A DNA stretch of 64,000 nucleotides from contig OENT01000431.1 in the NCBI GenBank assembly GCA_900239685.1, forward strand, positions 1 to 64,000, written 5' to 3'. The position numbers and the translations under genes were made by a program. Shown here in pieces: positions 22,501 through 35,647 of the stretch (position 1 is its first letter; every line of letters starts with the position of its first letter). Below the pieces are notes generated by a model. It made no database searches and was not told the origin of the DNA. It saw only the letters and a list, made by a program, of their open reading frames with translations. This stretch comes from Rotaria macrura. Taxonomy: Eukaryota > Rotifera > Eurotatoria > Philodinida > Philodinidae.

Positions 22501-25500
22501 CGAATCTCAGCCTTCTAAGTGGCGACAATAGAAACGGAACATTGTCAACCTGAACGCTTTTCTAAGAGTAGCGAATAGAATAGTTGAAATCTTCATCGTT
22601 TTCAATAACACGAAGATCACATGAAAGAGATATCAGAAATTTCGGATTCGCATTAAAGAACTTTGTCGATCCATAACTGTCCGCATAGCATTGTAGATGT
22701 CTGTAGGAAGATACTATGCAACAGAAGCGGTACATGATTTCATAATTTGAATTCTAGCAGTATAGGTAGATGTTTTGATAAAGTCTACAGTTAGTTGCTC
22801 ACGAAGTTCGAGCTACTAGCCAACTTGCCTTAGTTTTCCTGTGTATTCAATGAAGAGTGATAGTACAGCAGATGATTATGTTCCGATCAGCAATATCTTA
22901 GAAATTCTCGATCTTTATCAAAAACGTTTTTTTGAGTAACAGTATCTATTCATATCACCAAAAAATTAACAAGACACTAGCATTGTGATCTACATTCATC
23001 CAGGTCTATACAATCACTTTTGATTTTGTATGACTTTTTCACGAAGGAAAAGCTCGGGACTTTTTATAGCTTACCGTGTTTAGTTGGCTAGAAGTGCGAC
23101 TTAGTGTTAATTCGCATATGCCAATTTTTACCTACTTTCATTTCAAAAAGCATACGTCTTTTCAATCAGTACAATTGTTTATTATATACGCACGTTTGAT
23201 TCTCCACATTGGAAAACTGCACAAGGCAAAGTTAACAGATTTTCAGGAATTCTTGATAATCAACTGATTCTTGACTATGTAGGTTGAATCTGACTGATAT
23301 ATCTCCTTGCATTCGATTCTAATGTAGATAGTAGCAAAGCTCCACTGGAAGCAAGGCAGTCCCGTCTACTCTTGTCCTGTCCCAGGATGGGGCCGAAATA
23401 CGAATCGCTTGCAGAACAGGACAAAATTAATTCATTACAGTGTCCCGGGAAGTTTATAAGGTATAGGATTGTCATGCATTATCTTACATTTATCACAGTT
23501 GTGCGACTTCTAATCTTTAAACAGATCGATAGTAAAATAAATCATTCACATAAAAACATATTTTTATGTTTTTTATAGTCTTCTTTAAATTATTTTAATT
23601 TTCATTCAAATAAATAAAATACAATTATGACATCTCGACAAGCGAAGTTTTCTTCTTCAGATGATGTTGTACATGAATGTATAGGTATTCGTTTTATTTT
23701 CTTTTAAATAGTATGATAAACGGACGGGGGAATAAGACAAGTAGTCCATATATCCTACCAGTTTCACCTTTTTGCCATCCCACCATCATACTATAAAAGA
23801 AATAAAAAGAAAACCTGTACATTGATGTACAACATCATCTGAAGAAGACAGTTTCGATTGTCGAAATGTCATAATTGTGTTTTCTTTCATTTATTTGAAT
23901 AAAAATTAAAATAGTTTTTAGGAAGAGTATATAAAAACCTTTACATTATAAATGACTATTTCCTTCCTAATGAACCGAGAACAATTCACATTAAAAAAGA
24001 AAATATAAACTCGCTTCGTTTTTTTAACTGTATATCCAGAAAAAGAGTTATCTACATCTCAGCTCTATTGTTCTGTCTACAGGATACTGCAGCAGCAGGC
24101 AGAGAAAATGCGGGAAAATACTTGTATCCTTCAGGGAAATATGAAAAATCACCGGAACATTAAAGTAGTATTCTGACCGGAAAATTTTCGAATTTTGTCC
24201 CGATAATTTTCCGTCAGAATACTGCCAGAAAGAACAGAAATTGACTGGAACGTACCAGAAAAGTATGACAGTTTTCCGAACAGAATATTGCTTCGATTTT
24301 CCGGTCATTTCCGATGTTTTCTTGAAAGAACCGGCCTGTACTTCTTGAACTAGGATATGACACAATTAGGCGGGACGGGACAAGAGGAACTCGAGACACG
24401 CGATGGGACGGGATGTCGTTTTGGTCGTCCCGCGGAGCTCTGGATAGTAGTTTCGCTATCTCTTCTGGTTTTAGGAGAAATTTTGTACTTTTTCAGATAT
24501 TAAATCTAATTACTAAAGGTATAAAGAGCGTGTATCGTCTTCATAAGACGATCTGTTTTTAGAGATATGAAGAAAAATTCTGCTTAACACCTAACCATAT
24601 TTTTTTGTGCCTTATACTTATTTTAAGATAATAACATTTTAAGTTTTCTCATTATTCCCGGAAAATTAGCAATCTCAAATTTTGCTGCTTATTCTGTTCT
24701 TTAATTTTATCTTACTTTTAGTTCTTCAGCCTATTTTTGAACCCTGAGAAATCCCGCTTATCCTTCTTCGTCGGCTAATTCTGGTTTTCTTTAATTATTC
24801 AAAAGTTCTCAAGCAACTATGAACTATTAAATTACAAGAAAAACTCGAGTTCAAGAAATAATTTAACCGATAGTTCTATTCTTGAATGTAACGAAGATCT
24901 TTGTTGTTTTTGTACAGTTAAGACTAGCAATTTATGTGAAATTTTCGTATGATTTCAATTCTTCCAAAATTAAACATACATTGCCTTATTTTCAAATGCC
25001 AAAACGACAGAATTGATTCATGGTTTTTAATCAACGCTACCTTTACTATAGCCCATGGTTATTTAACATAATCTCTAGTACAATTCCAATTTCAGGGACT
25101 GATTGTATGTACTTTGAGTATGTTCCAAATAGTATTTCATGATCTATATTCATTCATGACATTAATACAAAAAAAAAGAAAAATGATGATAAGAACCTTG
25201 AACTTGTGATCAGCTAAGAATAAGTGAAACAGAATACTGCGATCACTTCTTTCATAAATACTATGAATACTAGCCGATTTCGATAAACTTTGTTTCTAAT
25301 AACTTGAAACATTATGATACATCGTTTATGTTCATAGACGTGTCGGATCGAAATCCCACTCATGAATTTTGCCTAGTGTGTCTTCGGAAAAACTCTTTCT
25401 CGTCCTTGTAATGTATCTCGAAAGTATCGATTCCAATCGATCATTCTCCCCTTCTGAAATGAATTACGAAAGTTATGGATGTTTTAATTCGAATGATAAC

Positions 25501-26204
25501 TCTTACTTACGAACGTATTTTGAATGTTTCAGTGATAAAAAACGGCTACGAGGAAACTTTTTATACCGCCGAAAAGAATATTCAACAGCTCTTCAATGTT
25601 ATCGTAGTTCTTTGAAATTCTCAGATATCGAAGAAAATCCACTAGTAGAAGATGATCAACAACCAACAGTGTTACTTGAAAAATATGTTCAAGTACAAAA
25701 TAATCTTGCACAAGTTTATTTGTTAAATAATCAATTTGAGCAATGCTTGGAGGCTGTGAATCAAGTTTTAAAACATGAGCCAAAAAATGTCAAAGCTTTA
25801 TTTCGACAAGGAAAAGCTTTGTTTGAATTGGGGAATTATGAGCAAGCAATGTCACCATTGAAATTATTATCGAAAAGTCAAAGTAAAGATGTCAACAAGG
25901 ATCAAGTCAAGGAGATGTTGAACACGTGTGAAGTGAAACTAGCAAAATATAAAAAAAATGAAAAGGAAATTTATCAACGCATGTTTTCGACATCTAAAAC
26001 AACGACGACAAGCGTTCAAGAAAAAACTAAAACAATAAATGTAAACAAGGTTTGAATTTGTTACAATAGCAAGGAGAAAACGATGAATCATTGTCTTTTA
26101 TATAGGTTGAAAGTGGGAATAATCATGCTTGGTGGAGTTATGTCGGCATTGGTAGCGTAGTTTTAGTTGCTGTTGGTCTTGCTGCAGTTTTTAGATATCG
26201 ATAA
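19502..26204 (+). CDS. FKBP8: FKBP8 orthologue (FKBP-like, TPR, tail-anchored)
   Basis: Five exons: 19502-19959, 21657-21912, 21972-22348, 25533-26049 and 26106-26204, phases 2, 0, 2 and 0, give 568 aa with no internal stop. Residues 1-235 are acidic and Ser/Asn-rich, probably disordered. The FKBP-type domain starts at TIVPGIPDTRP (human TLVPGPPGSSRP) and includes SECDILPAIDITIQLMDRGE, then HCYGETG and NIPPKS, the same order as FKBP38. The TPR part has LRGNFLYRRKEYSTALQCY, NNLAQVYLL and EPKNVKALFRQGKALFELGN, followed by EIYQRMF. The last exon is a tail anchor, WWSYVGIGSVVLVAVGLAAV, ending FRYR. FKBP8 is a noncanonical immunophilin of mitochondrial/ER membranes that works with Bcl-2, Hsp90 and calmodulin in vertebrates. 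Introns 1 and 3 are long (1.7 and 3.2 kb); intron 3 carries an inverted-repeat element. The ATG at 19502 is the first in the frame. The donor of exon 3 (GTTCAG) is weak, but its phase fits. Confidence 0.88.
23591..23913. repeat. Long inverted repeat, Penelope-terminus-like, in FKBP8 intron
   Basis: Outer sequences TATTTTAATTTTCATTCAAA (left) and TTTGAATAAAAATTAAAATA (right) are near-perfect complements. The arms continue inward for about 130 bp around a centre with a GGACGGGGGAATAAG run. Each arm holds the outward motif CTGAAGA, a stem (GACA/TGTC in the right arm at 23847-23862), then GA(A/G)A and ATGTCATAATTG. The layout equals that of the 17.6-kb inverted repeat although the sequences differ. 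It lies in intron 3 of FKBP8. No protein-coding part of a transposon is present. Confidence 0.62.
24130..24440. repeat. Diverged palindromic patch with GGGACGGGAC repeats
   Basis: TATTCTGACCGGAAAATTTT near 24170 is mirrored by AATTTTCCGTCAGAATAC near 24205, and CCGGAA/TTCCGG motifs recur through 24320. Next comes a GC-rich stretch with GGCGGGACGGGAC (24370), GATGGGACGGGATG (24402) and GTCGTCCCGC (24424). A related CCCGTC...GTCCTGTCCC stretch lies at 23363-23450. It is probably the remains of one or more fold-back elements inside the FKBP8 intron. Confidence 0.4.
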
Positions 26205-28219
26205 ATAGTTTCATTTTGATTTTTTGTTCCCTGCAGTTTTGTATTTTTCATTTTCCTTTTAGAAATTTTTTTGTCACATTCTAAAATGTCGGTGGATAAA
26301 AATCCAACTATTGGCAATAGTCTATTGAAATTATTTAAATGAATATCAATTTCTTTTGTATTTTTCCAACGCTTTTGATCATTTTCGAAGATTGGTTTTT
26401 GTTGCTTCCCTAATATGTTTTCGTTGAGTCTGGTTAATTATACTAAGCTGTATATCAAGTACCTCAATGTGCATTTTAGTGTATTTAGTTTTCTGTTAAA
26501 TATTAAAATTTCATTGTCGAAGAGAAACTTAATTATTGTCTTGAGACAATGAAACGACACAACGATGCACCGCAGGTATCTACTAAGACTAGAGCTATGC
26601 AGGACTGAGACTAACAAAACAATCGCTTTCCTGGGACTATAATCGACACCATACAAAGTCTAGAATCTGCGCATACTAGATATTTAGACTGATTGGTTGT
26701 CGAGAAGAGCTATCGTCATTCATCGCATATCAACTTGTCTCTTTCATATCGATATTTCGTAGTGAATTACAAAACTAAAAGCGTATCGTAATGAATAAGA
26801 CTTGAAAACGACCAATAAGAGTCTACGATCGAAGGCGTTACATTATCTTTACTCGATCAAGTAAAGCAAAATATTTAACTTTCCTTTTCCGATAAAGTGA
26901 AATAAATCTATTTCTCTTTACTAGTTTGCAATAAAACATAGTACGATAGTGAGACGTACTTTTCTTCCTAATTACGGCAACAACTACAATCAATCAAAAG
27001 ACATGTTATGTATCTTAGGGTTTCAATTTTATTCCATAATCAATTTTCAGCGAAGAATCAAGCAAAAGTGATTAGAATCAACTGTCGATAATTCTAGTCA
27101 AGGTTGTAAATTGAAAAACGTTCTGCTTCATCATCAATATATGACATTAAGACACAAAATCAGTATCCAACTGTGGATATATAACTGTACCAGAGAGAGT
27201 AAGGCCCATAGCTTTACTTATTCAAAGAAAAAAAAAGATAAAATGCGTGGCTCTAGTTTACAAACAATAAATATCAATCAAGTGAAAAATGTCTATCATA
27301 CACTTTTAAGTATGTGAAAAAAGATATGCCTGCAGAGGAAAGCGTCAGCACTCATATTTTTCTTCAATTGACCTGTTTTTTTAAATCGAATATTTCTCCA
27401 GACCTATGTAATAGTTAATTTGCATTTGTTTTCACTTGAAATGTAACGAGTGTTGACGAGATTTTGTTGTTACATTATTCTCAAACTAAAATACACGCAG
27501 AGCTATCACTCTACATTTCACGATAATAATCTTCTAAAGCCTGTGAAAGAAAAAACACGATTCAATTATGCAGTAACCTATACTCGATTTTAGCTTTCTG
27601 ATAACTGCATCGTGTCTATTGAAATCTATCAAAGTTATTTACCGAGAGATTGAAAATACGTTATTGGCGTTCAAGCAACCTTCATGATCGATTCCAAATT
27701 ATTTTGAATGCAGCTCTTCACAACGCACCCTTATGTCAGAGTTTTGATTGCATATCCATGTAGTACTTTTTATTTTCACATTCTACAGGCAAAAGTGTGA
27801 TTAATAATATTGATTGGTTTTTCTTCGTCGTTGATACTGAATGAACATGGGACAAGTTAATTGAGAGATTTTCAATTAATAAATCTCAATCGGTTCTTTC
27901 CCATGATAATTAAAAATAAAGGTTACTAAAAATCTTACCGCAATAAGTTCATGATGAAATAGATTGAATGTCGACTACGTAGCAACAGCTTGTACCGTGC
28001 TACATATGTCTGCCACAAAATAATGCTCAGTTTTCTCTTACATTTCAACTTTTGATATTTATTTTCTTTAATAGTGAAAAATATTCTGCCAATAAAGATG
28101 GCCGATTTGTTTTGTTTTTTTCAACAAAATAAACCTTGATTCTCAAACGGTAGAGAACAACAAGAAAATTGCATGTTTCTATCGTTGTTTCTGTTGCTTC
28201 ATTGCCTTAAACATGGCGA
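26205..28219. other. Intergenic, no gene seen
   Basis: Lies between FKBP8 and the antiporter gene on the same strand. AATAAA-like signals are scattered. No coding frame is supported; the frames at 26438-26656 (-) and 27111-27317 (+) look like noise. Confidence 0.5.
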
Positions 28220-31175
28220 ATGGCGTACGTTTGTAAACATGTAGTTGAACTAACGGCATTGCTGATCGTCGCTGGAGGAATAGAATCATCCTTGATGAAT
28301 ACTCAGAAAATGGAACAACCGGCGGTTTGGTCGATAGTCTTTTTTCTAATACTTCTTCTTTCGATCGTATTCTTACCATTATTACATCCAAGTAAATTTC
28401 TTTGCATTGAAATTTGACGTGCTAAATGAATCGTTTCTAGTTTATCTTCGTTATGTTCCTGAGAAATGGCATAAATTTTATGTATGGGATTGTATTTGGA
28501 AAAAATTGACAATGGGATTTATTCTCGCATTAGGATATTATATTCATTTATTAAATCTATCCTATTCAACGGCATTAAAAATGTTTTTATTTAGTTTTCA
28601 CAGTTTTATTTCTCTATTCGCATTACTTATCTCACTTTATGTCACTTGTACTGGATTACCAGTGTTAAAACTTAATTCAACAAGCATTAATCATTCAACA
28701 AAATTGCGAACTCTTATTTGGATTGTACTGAAAAACGTTTTGTTTCTTAGTATATCAATTGTTTTATGTAATTTGATCGGAACACTTGCGGCAAGTGTTC
28801 TTCTTTTTCCTTCGTTTATATCACAGAATTCTTCAAGGTTAAATCATCTAAATACACAACGATATTTAATTGTATTTTTTATTATCTTAATTGGTAACTC
28901 AGGTGGTTTGTTAAGTCCACTTGGTGATCCTCCGTTGTACATGGGCTATACTAATGGCGTAGAGTTTTTATTTACTTTTAAATATGTGTATAAAATATTT
29001 CTTGTTGCCAATGGATATGTATTGCTTGTATTTGCAGTTACTGATTTTCTCAACGCATGGCTTTATCGACAAAAGCAGAAGAACAACAATGATCGATCAT
29101 ATGAGTTAGTTCGTCGAGAAGAGAATTTGAATGATCGTCATGATCTTTCATCGTCATTGCCCATTCAATGGAGTGGAATTCATCATAGTTTTATTCTTTT
29201 ATTAATTATTCTTGTCATTTTATTCAAAGGCTTTGATATTCCAATAAAATGGCCTGAATACATTCAAGAAATGATCTTATTTTTCATTACATTTCTGTGT
29301 ATTTGCTTTGATATGATTTGGACAAAACAAACATTAAAACAATGGTTGAAAAACAATTATCGAACACGTATTGAACCTGTTGCAGAAGTGATTGTTATTT
29401 TCTTCGGATTGTTATTCACTATGTCAGCACCAATAACACTGCTGGCAAATTTAAATCTACAACTTGGACCGAAAGTAAATCAACTATAAAAGCAATAATG
29501 AATTATTTCACATAGAAATAAGACGAATAAGTTAAACTAGGATGAATTATTCATTGTTAGAATTCGTTTTGACATTAACACTAACCATGGAAGAGTTTAT
29601 ACTGTAATTGAGAAAGATTCAGTGTGCTCAGTGCCAATGCAAGATCTCATCGGTAGACTATCAAAATTCAAAAGACAAGCTCTTGTTTTGGTGTTCATTA
29701 ACTGAAATGTTCAAACGTCAAATAATCTAAAATTTAGACAAAAATTTCCGTTCGTGATGCGCGATTATAGGCTCGAGAAGTTAGTGGGATTGGTGGAGTG
29801 GCAATATGTTCGTTTCTCGAGAATCAGTATCATGTTCGAGCCTTCCCCCCTACAGCACCAAGCTTTAAAAATAATTCTGTTCTGTTCTACACATCTAAAA
29901 AATACTTGTTCGTCGATGGTCTATGCATTCTGCTCGCATACCAAAACTGGTTCGATTTTGCAAACCGTCACACATGACTCATGTTATCTCTATTCATTGT
30001 TTTATATGATTCATGTTTGTGCTTTGCTTCAATTGTTTTTCATTCTTCATAAGTTACTTGTAATCAGCACTATGTCCCTTTAGGCCCTATCGTCGGTAGA
30101 GAGTTAAATAAACCGCATATAATCAGGTTCGAGAAGTTCGGCAAATAACACGGGAAAAGTCTTCGAATCTGCTTATTTAGAATCATTGTCACACAAACGC
30201 TTTCTAAAATTGACTTTCGAAATATGAATTTAACCAAACTTTTTGCAGTCTTACTTGACGAGCTCTGTTCAATCATAAAGGAGAAACACTTCTGCTGAAA
30301 ATTTTGGATTGTATCCATCGCACATCTCAATTTGAATATCTCGCTCTGTGTACGCTAACAATCGTTTATTTATTTTTTATTTTTGGATTTGATAATTGCA
30401 CGATGAGATGTTCAGTTGAACTTGAGCATGGCTAATCGCCATTAACGATAAAAACTCTTCTTCCTTTATAACTATTGTTAGAATAATGACAATTTCTTTC
30501 TTTCTATTTTAACGTTTAATGAGCTAGGTATTCATCATGGAGTTCGATAGTCCATTGAATAGAGTGCCTGTTGAACTTAGTCAGAAATTTTTCTTCGTGT
30601 ATTATATAATGAAGAAATTAGAATTCGAAATAGAAAATTGTGAATAGTAAAACATGAAAATATTTTAATTCAATTAAACCTCTGACGTAATCGATATCTT
30701 GATAAGCATTACTGACATGTCAAAAAAGTATCTACCGTTTTAGCTGTTATTTTTGTTCTCCGGTGTATTTGCTACAGTTCTTGACAACGCTCCTGTTTAC
30801 ATTAGTTTTGCTGCCAGTGCTGCTGCGCGATACAATATAACCGTAGGTCAATCTCATAAGAATGGTTTTCTTGCTGAATTCTTTACTCAACATGAAGCTG
30901 ATGCTGTCAGAACAATGCGCGCAATATCAGCAGGATCTGTCTTAATGGGTGGATGTACTTTAATTGGTAATGCGCCAAATATGATTGTGGCATTGATGGC
31001 TACACGTTATACTTATAAAACACGAACAAGAATGAATCAGTCAGAACAAAAAGACAATACTGAATACGATTTTACAACAAATAATCTCGAGAATATTACC
31101 TTTATTCGATCTCTTATCACAGCTTGTCTAATACTTATCCCTATTTTTGTTGTCATAGCTTTTTTTATGCTATAA
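28220..31175 (+). CDS. CitMHS_2/NhaD-like ion transporter (bacterial type)
   Basis: Three exons, 28220-28391, 28441-29474 and 30744-31175 (introns 49 and 1269 nt, phases 1 and 0), encode 545 aa with about 12 hydrophobic segments. Diagnostic stretches are NSGGLLSPLGDPPLYMGYTNG in exon 2 and GVFATVLDNAPVYISF plus SAGSVLMGGCTLIGNAPNMI in exon 3. These pair as the two half-repeats of ion-transporter-superfamily antiporters, matching bacterial sodium:proton antiporters of the CitMHS_2 (PF16980)/NhaD group. The N-terminal PAVWSIVFFLILLLSIVFLP also fits. It would be a membrane Na+/H+ or anion transporter; the substrate is unknown. The family is essentially bacterial, so horizontal transfer followed by intron gain is likely. 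The start was chosen as the only ATG of the frame ahead of the first helix; a second ATG at 28213 is out of frame. AAATAAA at 31321 could serve polyadenylation. Confidence 0.82.
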
Positions 31176-31388
31176 ACATGATTTTGTACTTGTTAAAATA
31201 TTTTTTTAATCAAGACTCGTAATTAATGCTCGGATAGATCAAAGCAAAGATCTGAACAATCGCTGTTTTCTTAATTCTTCTTATGAAATTGGGTTTAAAA
31301 ATACATCTCTTCATAATCCCTAAATAAACTTGTTTTAAAACCAATCCGATGTGTTACCGCTATTTACTTGGGTATACAATTATACTAG

Positions 31389-31623
31389 TTTCCTTGTCTC
31401 CGAATAAGCAAAGAGACGATCTCTCCCAATTCTATTATTTCACGTTGAAAAGAGTGATGCATGGCTTACAATTGCCTGATCGCTTCTTTGCCTATCTATT
31501 TGATGAAATCTTACAAGAGGATAGATGTTTCAAGTACTGGACTAAGTACCTCATGTCATTAGCAAACACAGTTGATGGTGAACAAATATTCGAACAAGCC
31601 AATCAGAACGAATACAGAGACTT
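31389..31623 (+). CDS. Unrecognised candidate exon
   Basis: A possible acceptor (ATACTAG, ends 31388) and a good donor (GTGAGT, 31624) bound an open stretch with protein-like composition: DLSQFYYFTLKRVMHGLQLP, then RFFAYLFDEILQEDRCFKYW and NTVDGEQIFEQANQ. It reads as helical and soluble. I cannot name the family and found no partner exon downstream, so it may be a relic or an exon of a gene whose other exons I missed. Confidence 0.28.
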
Positions 31624-34575
31624 GTGAGTGCAGTCACGTTTCCCCATAAAAGGACTGCATCGATCGAAACGATATGTAGAACACAAGTCTGCATTGGAAA
31701 AATGCATTCCATGGTGAGCCTCAAACAGTATTTTGAGTTGAATAACTGATATTGACATACCAGATATCGAGATGCTTGAACGATTCCCAGACACATTCTG
31801 ATTAATCAACCTTTGAGAAATGAGGTTATATGAACATTGCTGGCTACTTTCTCACTTCGGAAGTATTCCCTTTATTTCTTAGAATTTCTTCTTCTTCTTC
31901 TTCACACTGTTTGTTTATCATATAGGATTTGTTGTCTTACTGACAAGTTGTTATCAATCTATCTCTTCTGTTTCCTTTTATTTATTATTGTTTCTTTTGT
32001 TCGGTCACTTAAGCGCTCATATCTGGGTTTTCTTGTTCTACTCTCTAGGTTGTTGTTACTTTCTCACTTTTTCTTCTTATCATTCACTTGTACAGATAGA
32101 GCCGAACCGCCAATGGGATTGCAAAATAGCAAAAACATTTAAAAAAAACTTGCTTGAAAATAAAATAAAAATATGATGCATACGTCTATCACGATAAATC
32201 TATCATTGGGACTATCAATCTGACTATGGAATTAATCGATTCATTTTCATTGTATTGCTTATCTTATGACGAGATACTACTAACAAGAGAAACGACTGAT
32301 TCTGATTTGAATTCATTGTTAAAACGCGTGGTAGATTTTGTAAATGACAAATTTCATTGCACGGAAAACAGATTCTTGTGGAATAGTAATTAAATTCATT
32401 GCATTGATAATTATTAGTAAAGTCAACGCTCTAATTAAATATCGCACAGCTTTGTGTCAGAAAGTTTATTCGTATACTGCTTATCATTTGGCATGATAAG
32501 TAAATTGACACAGAAATGTCAACAAAAGAGAAAGTCACGATTCATTCTTCCATTGACATACGATTCAAGTCATTTTTTGATGCATGAAAATCTTTCATGT
32601 AACAACAACCTGTCTAATAAGTGATGAAAGTATTTTTCTAGTTCAAGAGTTTGGATTAACGTAAGTTTTGAAATATAGAAAACTTCTGTACTATCATTGA
32701 AAGACGGAATCTTTTTTTTCCTATGGAATCTTACAATAAGACTCCATTGGAGTCATGAATAATGATTTTCAATAAAATAATCTATTCTATGATCTCGCTG
32801 TTTGACTGTTATCTTACATGAATGTTTTCAAACATCGAAGCGTTTTTGAACAAAAGAAGACCAATGTTGAAATTGAAATATATCTACAAGCAGATAATTA
32901 AGGATATTTGATCTTTTACCAACGATACTATTCTTTATTTTTCATCGCATTTTGTTTTGTTGCGTGGAACTTCATTAGCTATCGTTTTATTCGACTTGAG
33001 CAGAATTCTCTGTATTCACAGAACTCATCGGATCTTGTTAATGTTTTCTCTCTCTACGGATGTGCCAAAGAATCATACTGGATTTCTCTGAAGGATCTCA
33101 TCATTAACTAATTGTCTTTTATTGTGAGGACATGTGAAGCAACATTACATTTTGTCCAAGTGCTTGTTCTTTCTTGAATTGATGTATGTTTTACGACGAT
33201 ACAGAAAAGTACATGAATTAATAACTACCGACTTCCGTAAGTTCTTCGAAATGCTGCATTTGTCATGCACTGCCTATCAACACAAGAAAAGCTAATTTAA
33301 AATAAAAATGACTTCATCAGATACTGCTATCACTAATGTTCGTTTGATGAGCCAGCGTTGCTTTAAGTCAATGAAATAAAGTGATTACTCATGGATTGCA
33401 TGCGACTTGATATCAACCGTCCCGTTTGTTTATAGGCTATGTTCCTAGAATATGATAACATAAGATTGACTAGTTTATTAGATCCTTTTCGTATTGGTTC
33501 CAATACATTCTAAAAGATGTTTTACCCGTTGATTGTCTCTGACGTAAGGTCCTTTTAGAAATATAATGTCAAAAGAATTTTGTTAATTATTTATTATTGT
33601 GTTTAATAGCAATGATTCTGTAAAACAGCACCTTCGTTTGTTTTTACTCAATATCTTTATTGTGTTAAGAACGTATGATGATAATGAATTTTAACTTATC
33701 AAGTGCACTAAAATAGCAAGATTCTTTAATACCAAAATCGTGATTGGAGATTAAAGAAACCTTCTCAGACTGATAAACGCTAACTATTGTTTTCAGTTTA
33801 TATTTAAACTTAGCATATTTTATTTTCATTTAATCCATGCTTTTCATGGAATTTACGAGAAAAATATTTTCTTAGTACGATTATAATCTCAAATAACAAG
33901 CAAGCATAATAATAAAATTGACCTAAACTTAAAATTATATAACAAAGATAGCAACTAGTTGAACATCCTAAATCTTGGATTATCTAACAAGATGAGATTT
34001 ATTTCCTCCAATCTGTGTAACTGTTGTCTTTTTTACATCACTTTCTTAGAAAGAGCTTTAAATATTTGTGTTAAAATTACCGTTGTAATATTTTTGGAAG
34101 AATTATACGCAGTCTGATTTATTAATTTAACTTCAGGACAAATTCTTATTGTTTTATGCAGAATACTCCACATTCTACTTGTAAGAAGAATGCGGGTCGA
34201 CCGATATAATCTGAATGTTGAACTTCATCGAACAGTATGATGAGGATATTCATGAAAATAGCGACTGTTTTATTCCCTTCATACTTAACGAATGTTTTGC
34301 TTATCATTGTCATGTTTTCATACAAGAATGATTTTTCATCGGATAAAAACACGAAAAATAGACGACTAAGAGCAGACTAGACATAAACATGAAAGTGAAT
34401 CAAATATAGTTTACAGTTTTAACTAAGTTTATTGAAAAATAAAGGATACATGAACACAATCACTTTTTATGGAAATTTTTATTTCTCATTCAATAGAATC
34501 GACATGATTAGATAGTGAAAAAAAAATATATATATATATTTTATATATGTATACACTTATGAAATAGATATTAAT
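31624..34575. other. Intergenic, no gene seen
   Basis: AT-rich DNA with long pyrimidine stretches (31890-32080) and an AT microsatellite at 34528-34555. No coding frame or convincing splice structure on either strand. Confidence 0.45.
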
Positions 34576-35647
34576 TTATATCTTTGATCCAGCCTAATAA
34601 ACAGAAGAAAATAAAATTCAACTAATGTAAAAATATGATTTTCTTCTCGAAAGAAATTCTTACTGGATAAGCAAATGATGTTAAAAATTGGCATTGATTT
34701 CGACAACAAATTTCGCATGAATATAAGCCCATATTATCTTCGAAATTTGCATTCATCAAAACGACATCTGTTGTCGCTGTTGTCGCATCTGGCATGTTTA
34801 TTAGCTCATCCTCTGGATCATACCATTGTACAGTACAATCATTTTTTCGCTTACTACCAAAACGACACATTAATGTTGTACGATCGCGAGGTTCAAACAA
34901 AGATTGATACGTATGAGCTGCAAAAAATACGCCTCGATTGAATGAAACGTTGGAAAAAGTAAAGAGGATTCTTACCGATAATTATTGGTTCTTCAGAGTA
35001 ATTTGTTTTGATTGAATGAGTCGCTATGAAATCAATGACAATTAAAACAATGGTTTGTGTCAGACAAACAGAATTTTACCTTTTGGAATAACATTCACAT
35101 GAAAATTTTTTCGTGACGAAATTTCTTTATGAATTCCGATGCATTTATAAGATCCATTCATATCAAGGCGGGTTCTTTCTATTTGTATTGTTGATACGAT
35201 GATTGCAGCAAGAAATGACTTGTCAACATCGTCATCTTCTTCCTCTAAAATAGTCTATAACAAGAAAAAGAAACAGTATTTTCGATGACGTATTGAATTG
35301 GTGTTTTTGAAAATCTAGATTTTTACTGGCGAGATGAATGATTCAAGTAATGTATCATTATGATACCAATATATATCAATCGTATCGAAGTTCGATAAAA
35401 ATGAACATGTCAAACGGAATTGTGCACCTTCATTGACGCTGAATTCTATGGGAGAACTTAATTCCGATTGAAATGTAATCGATTTATGTTTTCTTATTGA
35501 GTCTAATAATGATGATGACGAGCAAGCGTGAATCACTATTACCAAATAGTACTAATGAAAATCAGAAATATTTTCGATCATCAATTAGGAGTAATAACTT
35601 ACTAGACTATATTTGATAGACGTTGTGATTTTTACCTTGTTGGCCAT
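34576..35647 (-). CDS. Secreted protein with two immunoglobulin-like domains
   Basis: Six minus-strand exons: 35647-35603, 35551-35327, 35254-35080, 35023-34976, 34917-34664 and 34593-34576. All have GT/AG introns of 51-73 nt and compatible phases (0, 0, 1, 1, 0), giving 254 aa. The start MANKVKITTSIKYSL runs into YYLVIVIHACSSSS, a signal peptide. Ig domain 1 has FRLTCSF, IDIYWYHND and LDMNGSYKCIG (Cys, Trp, DxGxYxC). Ig domain 2 has TLMCRF, TVQWYDPED and FEDNMGLYSCEICC. There is no membrane helix after domain 2, so the product is probably secreted. The last exon is only 18 nt (AGSKI, stop); if the donor at 34663 is not used, the frame runs on 12 codons to a stop at 34622. Adhesion, receptor-decoy or recognition roles are all possible; I do not know an orthologue. 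Confidence 0.8.
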
